DNA of 8,232 nucleotides, from assembly GCA_007116505.1 (NCBI GenBank), contig SKII01000072.1:1-8232 (forward strand). Reading direction: 5' to 3'. Position 1 is the first letter of the stretch; each line of letters opens with the position of its first letter. The translations under genes and the position numbers were made by a program. This DNA is from Nitriliruptoraceae bacterium (GTDB taxonomy: Bacteria; Actinomycetota; Nitriliruptoria; Nitriliruptorales; Nitriliruptoraceae). The notes beneath the pieces are model-generated. The model had not been told where the DNA came from. It made no database searches and saw only the letters and a program-made list of their open reading frames with translations. Positions 1 through 6,519 of the stretch are shown here, piece by piece.

Positions 1-2100
1 GACCCCGAGGAGGCGCTCGTCGTCGAGGACACCACGAAGGATCCGCGTTTCGCCGACAACCCGCTCGTCCTCGGTGACCCGCGGCTGATGGCCTACGCCG
101 GGGCGCCGATGGTCGCGCCGGACGGGACCGTCATCGGGACGGTGTGTGCGATGGACATCGAACCGCGCGTCTACACCCCGGACCAGGTCGCGACGCTGCG
201 GCGGGTGGCCGCGCAGGTCGTCGACCTGCTCGAGACGACGCGCGCCGCTGACCGGGTCGCCGACGCACCGCCCGGCACTCCGGTCGAGGGGTCCGTGCTC
301 ACGATCTCGGGCGAGGAGTCCGGCCAGGGCGCGTCCGACCAGGTGCTCGCTCTGACCCGGCCACTGATCGAGTCGATCGGGGAGGACGTCGAGGTCACCA
401 CCGTGCTCGAGCGTTTCTGCGCCGAGGTCCTCGAGACGTTCGGCTGGTGGGCTGCGCGCGTCGCGTGGGTCCAGGGGCACGCGCTCGTCGCGGAGGCCTG
501 GTCGGTCGCTCCCGCCGCTCCTCCGGTGCTGGAGCGGCTGAGGACGTCGGTCGGCCTGCCGGTCGAGCTCGAGGACCTCGCCCTCCATCACCCGGACCCG
601 GCGGTCCTCGACGTCGGCATGCTGCGCTGGCTGACCGACCGGGACGTCCTCGCTGCGTTCGGCGCCCGCCATGCGGTGGTGCTCGACATCCCCGTGGCCA
701 ACACGCTCGGCGCTCGTCTCGTCTTCCTCGTGCCGTCGGGACGGCGGCTCGGCGGCCCCGCGGCCCGAGCCCTGTCCACCGCCGCTGCCGTCCTCCCGCG
801 GGTGATCGCGCAGGACAGGACCCGTCGGGAGCTGACCTACCGGGCCACGCACGACATGCTCACGGGACTGCTCAACCGCGAGGGGCTCCTGGCGCGCTAC
901 CACACCAGCGCCATCGACCTGCGGGTGCAGCGAGCGGTCCTCTACGTCGACCTCGACGGCTTCAAGGGGGTGAACGACGACCTGGGTCACCGCGCCGGTG
1001 ACGAGGTGCTCGTCCATCTCGCGCGGCAGCTGGCCGGGCGCATCCGCCCGACCGACACGGCGGTGCGCCTCGGCGGGGACGAGTTCCTCGTCGTCCTCGA
1101 TGGGATCATCCATGAGGAGGAGGCGCTGCGCGTGGCACGGCGTCTGCTCCGCGCGCTGTGCGGGCAGTACTCGGTCTTCCGCACGCAGCCGGTCGATCTC
1201 TCCGTCTCCATCGGCGTGGCGCTGTGGGGCGGTGGCACGACCCTGCAGGAGGCGATCGACGCCGCGGACACGCTGATGTACTCCGCCAAGGAGCTCGGCG
1301 GCGCCGCGATCGCGGTCGAGGGGTCGGAGGGGCGTCGGCTCATCGGCCCCGACGAGACGGAGGGCCGCGACCTCGATGCGGTCCTCGCCGGTGCGGTGCA
1401 CGTGCGCGTCGCGCCGTTCAGCCACCATGCCGGCCGTCCGCACGGCCTGCGCGCCGAGGTCGACGTCGAGGTCCGGCACCCGTCGGTCAGCGACCTCGCG
1501 GACCTCGTCCTCGAGGCGGTCGAGGAGCGCATGACGGACGCAGGGACGGGCGGGCTCGTCCTCGTCCCCGGCGCGTCCCTGTGGATGACGGACGGGCTCG
1601 TGCTGCGCCTCGTGGTGGCGCTCACCGCCGCGCTCCCGAGGGTCCCGATCCGGATCGTCCTGCGTGACGAGGGTGACGCGGGCCGGACCGTCGACCAGGC
1701 GCTGCTCATCCGTGACGCGCTCGGGGTCGGGCTCGTGGTCGGTGGGTTCGGTCGGTCGCTGCTCGAGTTCGGACTCGTCGACCGCGTCGATCCGGTCGGG
1801 ATCGAGCTGGGCCGGGACGAGCCGGCCGCTGGCGCGCCGTCGGGTCCTCCCGGCCCGTCGAGCGCGCAGGTCGCCGCCATGGCCGTCGCGGCGCGCGGCG
1901 GGCGCAGCGTGTACGTGCCCGCGGCCATCGCCGATGCGGTCGCTGCGGCGGATGCCGCGACGGACGGCGGGGGCGGCGTCGAGCTGCTCGTCATCGATGA
2001 CGATGCGACCACCGAGCACCGGCGCGAGGGGCCGCGCCGCCCGGTGGACGGCAGCGATCGTGCCGCGGAGGACGGACGGACCCAGGGGGCGCAGAGATGA
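1..2100 (+). CDS. GAF-GAF-GGDEF diguanylate cyclase with cryptic C-terminal EAL-like domain (5' partial)
   Basis: Predicted cytosolic diguanylate cyclase, making c-di-GMP from two GTP. The reading frame is open from base 1, and window residues 1-78 are the second half of a GAF domain (DPRFADNPLV, YAGAPM, GTVCAMD), so the true start lies upstream; the ATG at 88 falls inside this fold. Residues about 115-270 look like a second, divergent GAF domain. The GGDEF domain spans about 275-435: LTGLLNR, metal-binding DLDGFK, GGDEF at 358-362, and an RPTD inhibitory site at 349-352 exactly five residues before it, so it should be active and product-inhibited. Residues about 458-660 look like a decayed EAL domain: GGFG at 581-584 replaces DDFG, and the catalytic Glu and Lys positions are lost. 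The last 50 residues are charged and probably disordered. No membrane segment is visible. The stop overlaps the next start (ATGA). The cyclase call is firm; the EAL remnant is inferred. Confidence 0.93.
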   Translation, partial: DPEEALVVEDTTKDPRFADNPLVLGDPRLMAYAGAPMVAPDGTVIGTVCAMDIEPRVYTPDQVATLRRVAAQVVDLLETTRAADRVADAPPGTPVEGSVLTISGEESGQGASDQVLALTRPLIESIGEDVEVTTVLERFCAEVLETFGWWAARVAWVQGHALVAEAWSVAPAAPPVLERLRTSVGLPVELEDLALHHPDPAVLDVGMLRWLTDRDVLAAFGARHAVVLDIPVANTLGARLVFLVPSGRRLGGPAARALSTAAAVLPRVIAQDRTRRELTYRATHDMLTGLLNREGLLARYHTSAIDLRVQRAVLYVDLDGFKGVNDDLGHRAGDEVLVHLARQLAGRIRPTDTAVRLGGDEFLVVLDGIIHEEEALRVARRLLRALCGQYSVFRTQPVDLSVSIGVALWGGGTTLQEAIDAADTLMYSAKELGGAAIAVEGSEGRRLIGPDETEGRDLDAVLAGAVHVRVAPFSHHAGRPHGLRAEVDVEVRHPSVSDLADLVLEAVEERMTDAGTGGLVLVPGASLWMTDGLVLRLVVALTAALPRVPIRIVLRDEGDAGRTVDQALLIRDALGVGLVVGGFGRSLLEFGLVDRVDPVGIELGRDEPAAGAPSGPPGPSSAQVAAMAVAARGGRSVYVPAAIADAVAAADAATDGGGGVELLVIDDDATTEHRREGPRRPVDGSDRAAEDGRTQGAQR

Positions 2101-2645
2101 ACGGTTCCGGTTCCAGAGCTGCGGTCGCGATGATCGTCAGCACCATGCTGCTTGCGGCCTGCGGGTCGACCGTGCCGGCCGTCGTGGATGCGGTGGCCGA
2201 TCCGGACGACGTGTACGGCGGCTTCGCGGTCGACCCTCCGGCACCCGATGAGGTGGTGCTGACGCTCGTCGGTGCGAGCGAGGTCGACCTCACGATCGCT
2301 GACCTCCAGGCGCGCGCGACGACCGAGGTCCGCTTCCTCGAGCCGTTCGTGCAGGTGGAGCAGACCTTCGCCGTCGTGCCGCTCGCCGAGCTGCTCGCGC
2401 TCGCAGGTATCGGGGCGGACGACACGGTCGACACGATCGCGCTCAACGACTACCGCTACCGGGACACCGTGGCTGCGCTCCTCGCCGCCGACGCGCTGCT
2501 CGCCGTCGGACGCGATGGAGGCCCCATCCCGATGAACGCGGGCGGCCCGATCCGCCTCGTCTTCGCCGAGGACAGCGCGTACTTCGGGTTCCTGGACGCA
2601 TGGAACTGGAGCCTGCGCACCGTCGCGGTCGTGCGGACGGAGTGA
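2097..2645 (+). CDS. Lipoprotein with sulfite-oxidase/molybdopterin-binding-like fold, putative sensor partner
   Basis: A 182-residue exported lipoprotein. The N-terminus has a short charged start, a hydrophobic stretch (about 8-20) and the lipobox LAAC with Cys22, so it should be lipid-anchored outside the membrane. Residues about 48-180 follow the pattern of the oxidoreductase molybdopterin-binding domain (PF00174-like): LTLVG then DLTIADLQ, VPLAELLALAGI, an AALLAADALLAV helix, a GGPIRLVF strand and a closing tryptophan-rich strand. Cys22 is the only cysteine, so the molybdenum-ligand Cys of true sulfite oxidases is absent and the protein is probably a cofactor-free or ligand-binding relative, not an enzyme. 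Its ATG overlaps the upstream stop (ATGA), with AGGGGG at 2084-2089 as ribosome binding site, and the membrane phosphodiesterase starts 4 bases after its stop. This tight coupling suggests that it presents an extracellular signal to that protein; this is inference. The fold call is by motif memory. Confidence 0.85.
   Translation: MNGSGSRAAVAMIVSTMLLAACGSTVPAVVDAVADPDDVYGGFAVDPPAPDEVVLTLVGASEVDLTIADLQARATTEVRFLEPFVQVEQTFAVVPLAELLALAGIGADDTVDTIALNDYRYRDTVAALLAADALLAVGRDGGPIPMNAGGPIRLVFAEDSAYFGFLDAWNWSLRTVAVVRTE
2639..2642 (+). promoter_or_regulatory. Ribosome binding site for the membrane phosphodiesterase
   Basis: GGAG ends seven bases before the ATG at 2650 and overlaps the end of the lipoprotein gene, whose TGA is 2643-2645. 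This favours the ATG at 2650 over the in-frame ATG at 2659 and implies that the two genes are translated together. Confidence 0.6.
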
Positions 2646-2649
2646 CATC

Positions 2650-5037
2650 ATGGGGCTGATGGATGGTCTGTGGGGTCGGACGGTCGGCCTCGACGTGGCC
2701 GCGCACTTCCCGTTCGCCCTGCACCGCGCGCTGCTCGGGCTGCTGCTGGCCGTCGCGCTGGTCGGTCAGGCGGCGCTGTCCATCGACGGCGCGCGGCCCG
2801 ACCGGCTCGTCGACGCGCAGGTGCTGTCCAGCGAGTCCGACGCCAACTCGGTGGTGACCGTCCAGCGCGAGTCGTTCAACGTGGCGCTGGCGCTGGGGGA
2901 CTGGGCGCATGGGGCCGCGTCGGCTCGCGACGTCCAGATCGCGCGGGCGCTGCTGAGCCAGCGCCTCACGGTCGTCACCCGCTCGAGCACCTCCACGGCG
3001 AACAACGTCGGGGGGACGTACCTGGCGGCCCTCGCCGCGCTGGATGACGTGATCCGGGGGCTCGCGGAGGTCCCCGACGATGCGCGCGCGGCCCACGCCC
3101 TCACCTACGAGCCCGTCCTGCAGACGTTCCTCACCGAGACCCGTTCCCTCAACGAGATCTTCCAGCGGCTCGGCCGCGAGCAGATCGCGCTGGTCGTCGA
3201 GGACAACCGAGCGCGCCAGCAGCTCCAGGGCATCCTGAGCCTGACGATCATCCTGCTCGTCGGGCTCCTGTCCCTCTCCATCGTCGTCGCCGTGGGTCGC
3301 GGCTACCGGCGGGTGACCCGGTCGCTCGCCGAGCAGGCCGAGGAGGTCCGCACCGCGCGGCGCAACCTCGACCTCGTGCGCGAGATCGACGGTGGGGTCG
3401 CACGGTTGCTCGGTGAGATCGATGCGGGCACTCCGGCGCGGCAGGTCCGCGAGCTGCTCGGGCAGCTGCTCCACGGGCTCGTCGAGGACGTCGCCTGGAC
3501 CGTCCCGAGCAGCAGCGAGGAGGAGCTCGTGTGGCACGGGCCCGGGTCGGCCGCGCAGGCGGGTCCCGGTCAGGTGCAGCTCGTCGCGGCCCGAGCCCGC
3601 ACCGTGCTGGACGCGCTCGCTCGGCGCGAGGAGGCCATCGAGGTCACCGAGGCCGCGCGGCGCAACGACCCGCTGACCGGGCTCGCGAACCGGCAGGGCC
3701 TCGTCGACGGGCTCGAGCGCATCTGCTCGGGGCAGGCCGGCGACCAGGTCCTCGTGTGCCTCCTCGATGTCGACCGCTTCAGCGAGGTCAACGGCGCCGT
3801 CGGGTTCGTCGGTGCGGACCGGATCCTGATCGAGCTCGCGACCCGCCTCGAGGACGTGCTCGCCCGCCACCCTGATGCGGTCCTCGCGCGCATCGCGGCG
3901 GACGAGTTCGCGGTCGCCGTCCCGATCGCGGCGGGGGAGGAGGGCCGCCTGATCGTCGACGACCTCCGGGCGGCGGGCACGTACCTGTCGATGGCCGCGG
4001 GGGTGGAGGTCGCGATCAGCGTGAGCTCGGGCGAGGCTCAGGCGGAGACAGGGTCCGTCGCGGCCGGCGAGCTGCTGCGCCGCGCGGCCGTCGGGATGCT
4101 GCTCGCGAAGCAGTCCCAGGATCGTCGCGGCCATGTGCGCTTCGACCCCGACGAGCATGACCGCCTGTCGGACACGCTCAGCGAGGAGGTCGCGGTCCGG
4201 ACGGCGCTCCGCGCCGGGGAGTTCCGGATGCACTACCAGCCCATCGTCGACCTCGTGTCGGGACGTGCGGTCGGGCTCGAGGCGCTCGTCCGCTGGCAGC
4301 GGCCCGAGGTGGGGCTCGTCCCGCCCGGCGAGTTCCTCCCGATCATCGAGCGCAGCGGTTTCGCCCCGGAGTTCGGCGCGGAGGTGCTGACGGAGGTCCT
4401 GGCCGCCTGGAAGCGCACGCTGCGCGCTGCGCTCGTCGCCGTCAACGGGCCCTCCTCCTACGTCTCGGTCAACGTCGACGCGGCGCAGCTCGCCGACGAG
4501 GGTTTCGAGTCGTTCGTCCTCTCAGCCCTCGAGAGGGTCGCGATGGAGCCGCGCGAGCTCCTGCTGGAGCTGACCGAGCACACCGCCGTCGACCGCGCGC
4601 TCGCCCCGACGCTCGGCAGGCTGCGCTCGGCAGGCGTGCGCATCGCCGTCGACGACTTCGGGTCGGGCTACTCGTCGCTCGGCCAGTCGACCCGTCTGCC
4701 CGTCGACGTCCTCAAGCTCGACCGGTCCTTCGTATCGAGCCTGCTCGCGTCCGCCCACGACCCGGCGGTCTTCGGCGACATCGCGCGGCTCGCTCGGACG
4801 CTCGGGATGGGGCTCGTCGCGGAGGGCATCGAGACGAAGGGCGTCGCGACGATGCTGCAGGCCTCAGGGATCGCGTTCGGTCAGGGCTACCTGTTCAGTC
4901 CGGCGCTGCCCGAGCAGGAGGCGGTGCGCTGGGTCCTCGACTCGGGGCAACGGACCGCGGAGCCCGACCTCGCAGGTGACCTCGAGTCAGGCGAGGGCGG
5001 CCGCGACATCCCCAGCCCCGTCGGGAGCGGCCGCTAG
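2650..5037 (+). CDS. Membrane c-di-GMP phosphodiesterase: 2 TM, sensor loop, degenerate GGDEF (AADEF), intact EAL
   Basis: A 795-residue membrane protein predicted to hydrolyse c-di-GMP to pGpG. TM1 is about residues 24-45 and TM2 about 194-216; the roughly 148 residues between are outside the cell, mostly helical, and match no sensor family I recognise. A charged, coiled-coil-like linker (219-260) follows. The GGDEF domain (about 335-495) retains NDPLTGLANR and LLDVDRF, but the signature is AADEF (416-420), so cyclase activity is unlikely although GTP binding is possible. The EAL domain (about 510-765) has every expected residue: EAL 544-546, Asn608, Glu640 and Glu643 in ELTE, DDFGSGYSSL from 668, Lys689, Glu725 in AEGIE and Gln745 in GQGY. 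The spacings between these match active phosphodiesterases. GGAG at 2639-2642 supports the ATG at 2650; an ATG at 2659 is an alternative. The preceding lipoprotein is the likely partner of the outer loop. Confidence 0.94.
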   Translation: MGLMDGLWGRTVGLDVAAHFPFALHRALLGLLLAVALVGQAALSIDGARPDRLVDAQVLSSESDANSVVTVQRESFNVALALGDWAHGAASARDVQIARALLSQRLTVVTRSSTSTANNVGGTYLAALAALDDVIRGLAEVPDDARAAHALTYEPVLQTFLTETRSLNEIFQRLGREQIALVVEDNRARQQLQGILSLTIILLVGLLSLSIVVAVGRGYRRVTRSLAEQAEEVRTARRNLDLVREIDGGVARLLGEIDAGTPARQVRELLGQLLHGLVEDVAWTVPSSSEEELVWHGPGSAAQAGPGQVQLVAARARTVLDALARREEAIEVTEAARRNDPLTGLANRQGLVDGLERICSGQAGDQVLVCLLDVDRFSEVNGAVGFVGADRILIELATRLEDVLARHPDAVLARIAADEFAVAVPIAAGEEGRLIVDDLRAAGTYLSMAAGVEVAISVSSGEAQAETGSVAAGELLRRAAVGMLLAKQSQDRRGHVRFDPDEHDRLSDTLSEEVAVRTALRAGEFRMHYQPIVDLVSGRAVGLEALVRWQRPEVGLVPPGEFLPIIERSGFAPEFGAEVLTEVLAAWKRTLRAALVAVNGPSSYVSVNVDAAQLADEGFESFVLSALERVAMEPRELLLELTEHTAVDRALAPTLGRLRSAGVRIAVDDFGSGYSSLGQSTRLPVDVLKLDRSFVSSLLASAHDPAVFGDIARLARTLGMGLVAEGIETKGVATMLQASGIAFGQGYLFSPALPEQEAVRWVLDSGQRTAEPDLAGDLESGEGGRDIPSPVGSGR

Positions 5038-5089
5038 CGTCCAGCGAGGACGAGCGTCATCGGGCGCGCAGGTCGCGGCCCTCATCGTC

Positions 5090-5094
5090 GGAGG
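5090..5094 (+). promoter_or_regulatory. Ribosome binding site fixing the GTG start at 5100
   Basis: GGAGG lies five bases before the GTG at 5100. The frame stays open upstream but offers no other plausible start codon, so this site decides the start. It sits in a 62-base spacer (5038-5099) after the preceding stop, in which I see no convincing promoter or terminator, so the gene is probably cotranscribed. Confidence 0.75.
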
Positions 5095-5099
5095 TCCGC

Positions 5100-6407
5100 G
5101 TGTCCGCCTTCCCGCCGCATCGCCTGCCGCTCGGCCTCGCGGGGCCCGCTGCGCTCGGTCGCTCGCTCGCGGCCGTCGGCCCCGGGGCTGCCCTGGTGCT
5201 GGTCGACCTCGAGGGCTTCGGCGCAGTGAACCTGCGCGACGGGTTCCCGGCGGGTGACGCGCTCCTCGTCCGGACGATCGCGGCGCTCGAGGCCGCCGTC
5301 CGGACCGCCGTCCGGACCGGCGGGCCTGCGGCGGGCGACCCTGCGGTGCTGCGGCTGGCCGGGGACCAGCTCGCCGTCGTGCTCCCTGGCGTCACGGGCG
5401 ACACGATCGTCGAGGTCGCGGCCGCGCTCACAGGGTCGGCCGCGGACGCGTCGGGGCTCGCAGCCTGTGGTGGGGTCGTCCCGGTCGTCCACGACGATGC
5501 CGGCGTCACCGACGTGCGCCGCACCGTCCACGACGCGGGCCTGGCGCTGCGGGCCGCACGCCTCGCCGGGAGCGGCAGCGTGCGCGGCCCCTCAGGTGGG
5601 GGCGGGGCGCTCACCGCCGTGGAGGAGGAGGACCTGGAGGTCCGGACCCTGCTGCGGTCGGGTGGCTTCGAGCTGCACTTCCAGCCGCTCGTCGACCCGA
5701 CGTCCGGGCGTCCGATCGGAGTGGAGGCGCTCGTCCGGGCCCGCAGCTCCGCCGGCACGGTCTCGGGCCCGGGAGGGTTCCTGCCGCAGGTGCGGCGGTC
5801 GGGGCTGAGCGTGGAGCTCGGCACGGCGATCATCGCCGATGCGCTGGCGTGGTGGAGCGGACGGCTGCGCGGAGCGCTCCTCGGCGGCGGGGGGAGCACG
5901 GGCATGTCGGGGTCCATGCTGACGGTGAACGTCGACGTCGACCAGGTGGAGCAGGACGGCTTCGACCGGCTCGTCCTGCACCTGCTCGAGTGCTCCGACG
6001 TGCTCCCGGGGGAGCTGGTGCTCGAGGTGACGGAGGCGGTCCTCGCCGGTGCGGCGGCGCGTGACCGGCTGCAGCGTCTCCGCGACGCGGGCGTCCGTGT
6101 CGCCATCGACGACTTCGGAGCGGGCCCTATCGTCCTGAGCGAGATCGGGGCGCTGCCGGTCGACATCCTCAAGGTCGACCAGGTGCTCGTCGGCCGCCTC
6201 GACCGTGAGCGACCCGACGTCGGGCTGATCGAGGACCTTCTGCAGCTCGCCGGGCTGCTGGGCCTGCAGCTCGCTGTCGAGGCGGTCGAGACGCCCACGC
6301 TCGCCTCCCGCATCGCACAGCTCGGCGTCCCGATCGCGCAGGGCTACCACTACGCACGCCCGATGCCGCCGGACGAGCTGGTGGCGTGGTTCGCGATCCC
6401 CGGCTGA
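5100..6407 (+). CDS. Soluble GGDEF-EAL protein, degenerate GGDEF (AGDQL), probable c-di-GMP phosphodiesterase
   Basis: A 435-residue protein with no signal peptide or membrane segment, so probably cytosolic. Residues about 8-165 are a shortened GGDEF domain: VLVDLEGFGAVN is recognisable, but the signature is AGDQL (87-91) and no cyclase activity is expected. Residues about 175-432 form an EAL domain: FQPLVD, EAL 209-211, Asn277, Glu309 and Glu312 in EVTE, DDFG 337-340, Lys358, Glu394 and Gln414 in AQGY. All metal and catalytic positions are kept, with spacings identical to the upstream membrane phosphodiesterase from the Asn onward. Loop 6 is unusual: AGPIVL follows DDFG instead of GxGYSSL, and AEGIE has become VEAVE, so activity may be low or altered. 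A Gly/Ser-rich stretch (262-272) precedes the Asn strand. Similarity such as EVRTLLRSG versus AVRTALRAG suggests duplication of the neighbour with loss of the sensor. No upstream in-frame ATG, GTG or TTG exists back to the previous stop region. Confidence 0.91.
   Translation: MSAFPPHRLPLGLAGPAALGRSLAAVGPGAALVLVDLEGFGAVNLRDGFPAGDALLVRTIAALEAAVRTAVRTGGPAAGDPAVLRLAGDQLAVVLPGVTGDTIVEVAAALTGSAADASGLAACGGVVPVVHDDAGVTDVRRTVHDAGLALRAARLAGSGSVRGPSGGGGALTAVEEEDLEVRTLLRSGGFELHFQPLVDPTSGRPIGVEALVRARSSAGTVSGPGGFLPQVRRSGLSVELGTAIIADALAWWSGRLRGALLGGGGSTGMSGSMLTVNVDVDQVEQDGFDRLVLHLLECSDVLPGELVLEVTEAVLAGAAARDRLQRLRDAGVRVAIDDFGAGPIVLSEIGALPVDILKVDQVLVGRLDRERPDVGLIEDLLQLAGLLGLQLAVEAVETPTLASRIAQLGVPIAQGYHYARPMPPDELVAWFAIPG
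5295..5318 (+). repeat. Perfect 12-base tandem duplication inside a degenerate GGDEF domain
   Basis: GCCGTCCGGACC occurs twice back to back (5295-5306 and 5307-5318). It is in frame and encodes AVRT-AVRT (residues 66-73 of the soluble GGDEF-EAL protein), adding about one helical turn to a helix of the relaxed GGDEF domain. It looks like a small slippage duplication. Confidence 0.7.
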
Positions 6408-6427
6408 GCACGAGCGCATCCCGGCGT

Positions 6428-6453
6428 CCGGGCAGGTGTGGGGTGCTGCCCGG
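6428..6453. other. Second hairpin overlapping the long inverted repeat
   Basis: CCGGGCAG (6428-6435) and CTGCCCGG (6446-6453) form a perfect 8-base-pair stem with a ten-base loop. Its right arm shares CCGG (6450-6453) with the left arm of the longer hairpin, so the outer pairs of the two cannot form together. It lies just past the plus-strand stop and may be a first termination hairpin for the operon. Confidence 0.5.
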
Positions 6454-6505
6454 TGCCGCGACGCCTGTCGATACGGGGGGGTCGACGATGGCGTCGCGGC
6501 ACCGG
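6450..6505. terminator. Long inverted repeat between convergent genes, likely bidirectional terminator
   Basis: CCGGTGCCGCGACGCC (6450-6465) is perfectly complementary to GGCGTCGCGGCACCGG (6490-6505), giving a 16-base-pair GC-rich stem. Inside it, GTCGA (6467-6471) pairs with TCGAC (6482-6486) around a ten-base loop that contains seven consecutive G (6475-6481). The hairpin lies 42 bases past the stop at 6407 and 14 bases past the minus-strand stop at 6520, where a shared terminator is expected. There is no T-tract on either side, which is common in high-GC actinobacteria, so the terminator role is inferred from position and stem strength. Confidence 0.75.
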
Positions 6506-6519
6506 ACGGTTGGACCTCC

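Noticed and set aside
88..90. ATG at 88 as start of the cyclase gene
   Set aside because: It lies in the middle of a GAF domain, and the conserved sequence before it continues to the window edge, so the gene starts upstream.
987..2651. Long minus-strand open frame of 554 codons
   Set aside because: Antisense to the cyclase and lipoprotein genes; its translation is Arg/Ser/Pro-rich low-complexity sequence without domain motifs, typical of stop-poor frames in GC-rich DNA.
2443..4233. Long minus-strand open frame of 596 codons
   Set aside because: Antisense to the membrane phosphodiesterase gene, with Arg/Asp/Glu/Pro-rich translation and no recognisable fold; a composition shadow.
5038..5099. 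Possible internal promoter or terminator between the two EAL genes
   Set aside because: Only very short self-complementary bits and no convincing -10/-35 pair are visible; the spacer shows just a ribosome binding site.
5057..6313. Minus-strand open frame of 418 codons
   Set aside because: Opposes the well-supported EAL gene; its Ser/Arg/Thr/Pro-rich translation has no motif.
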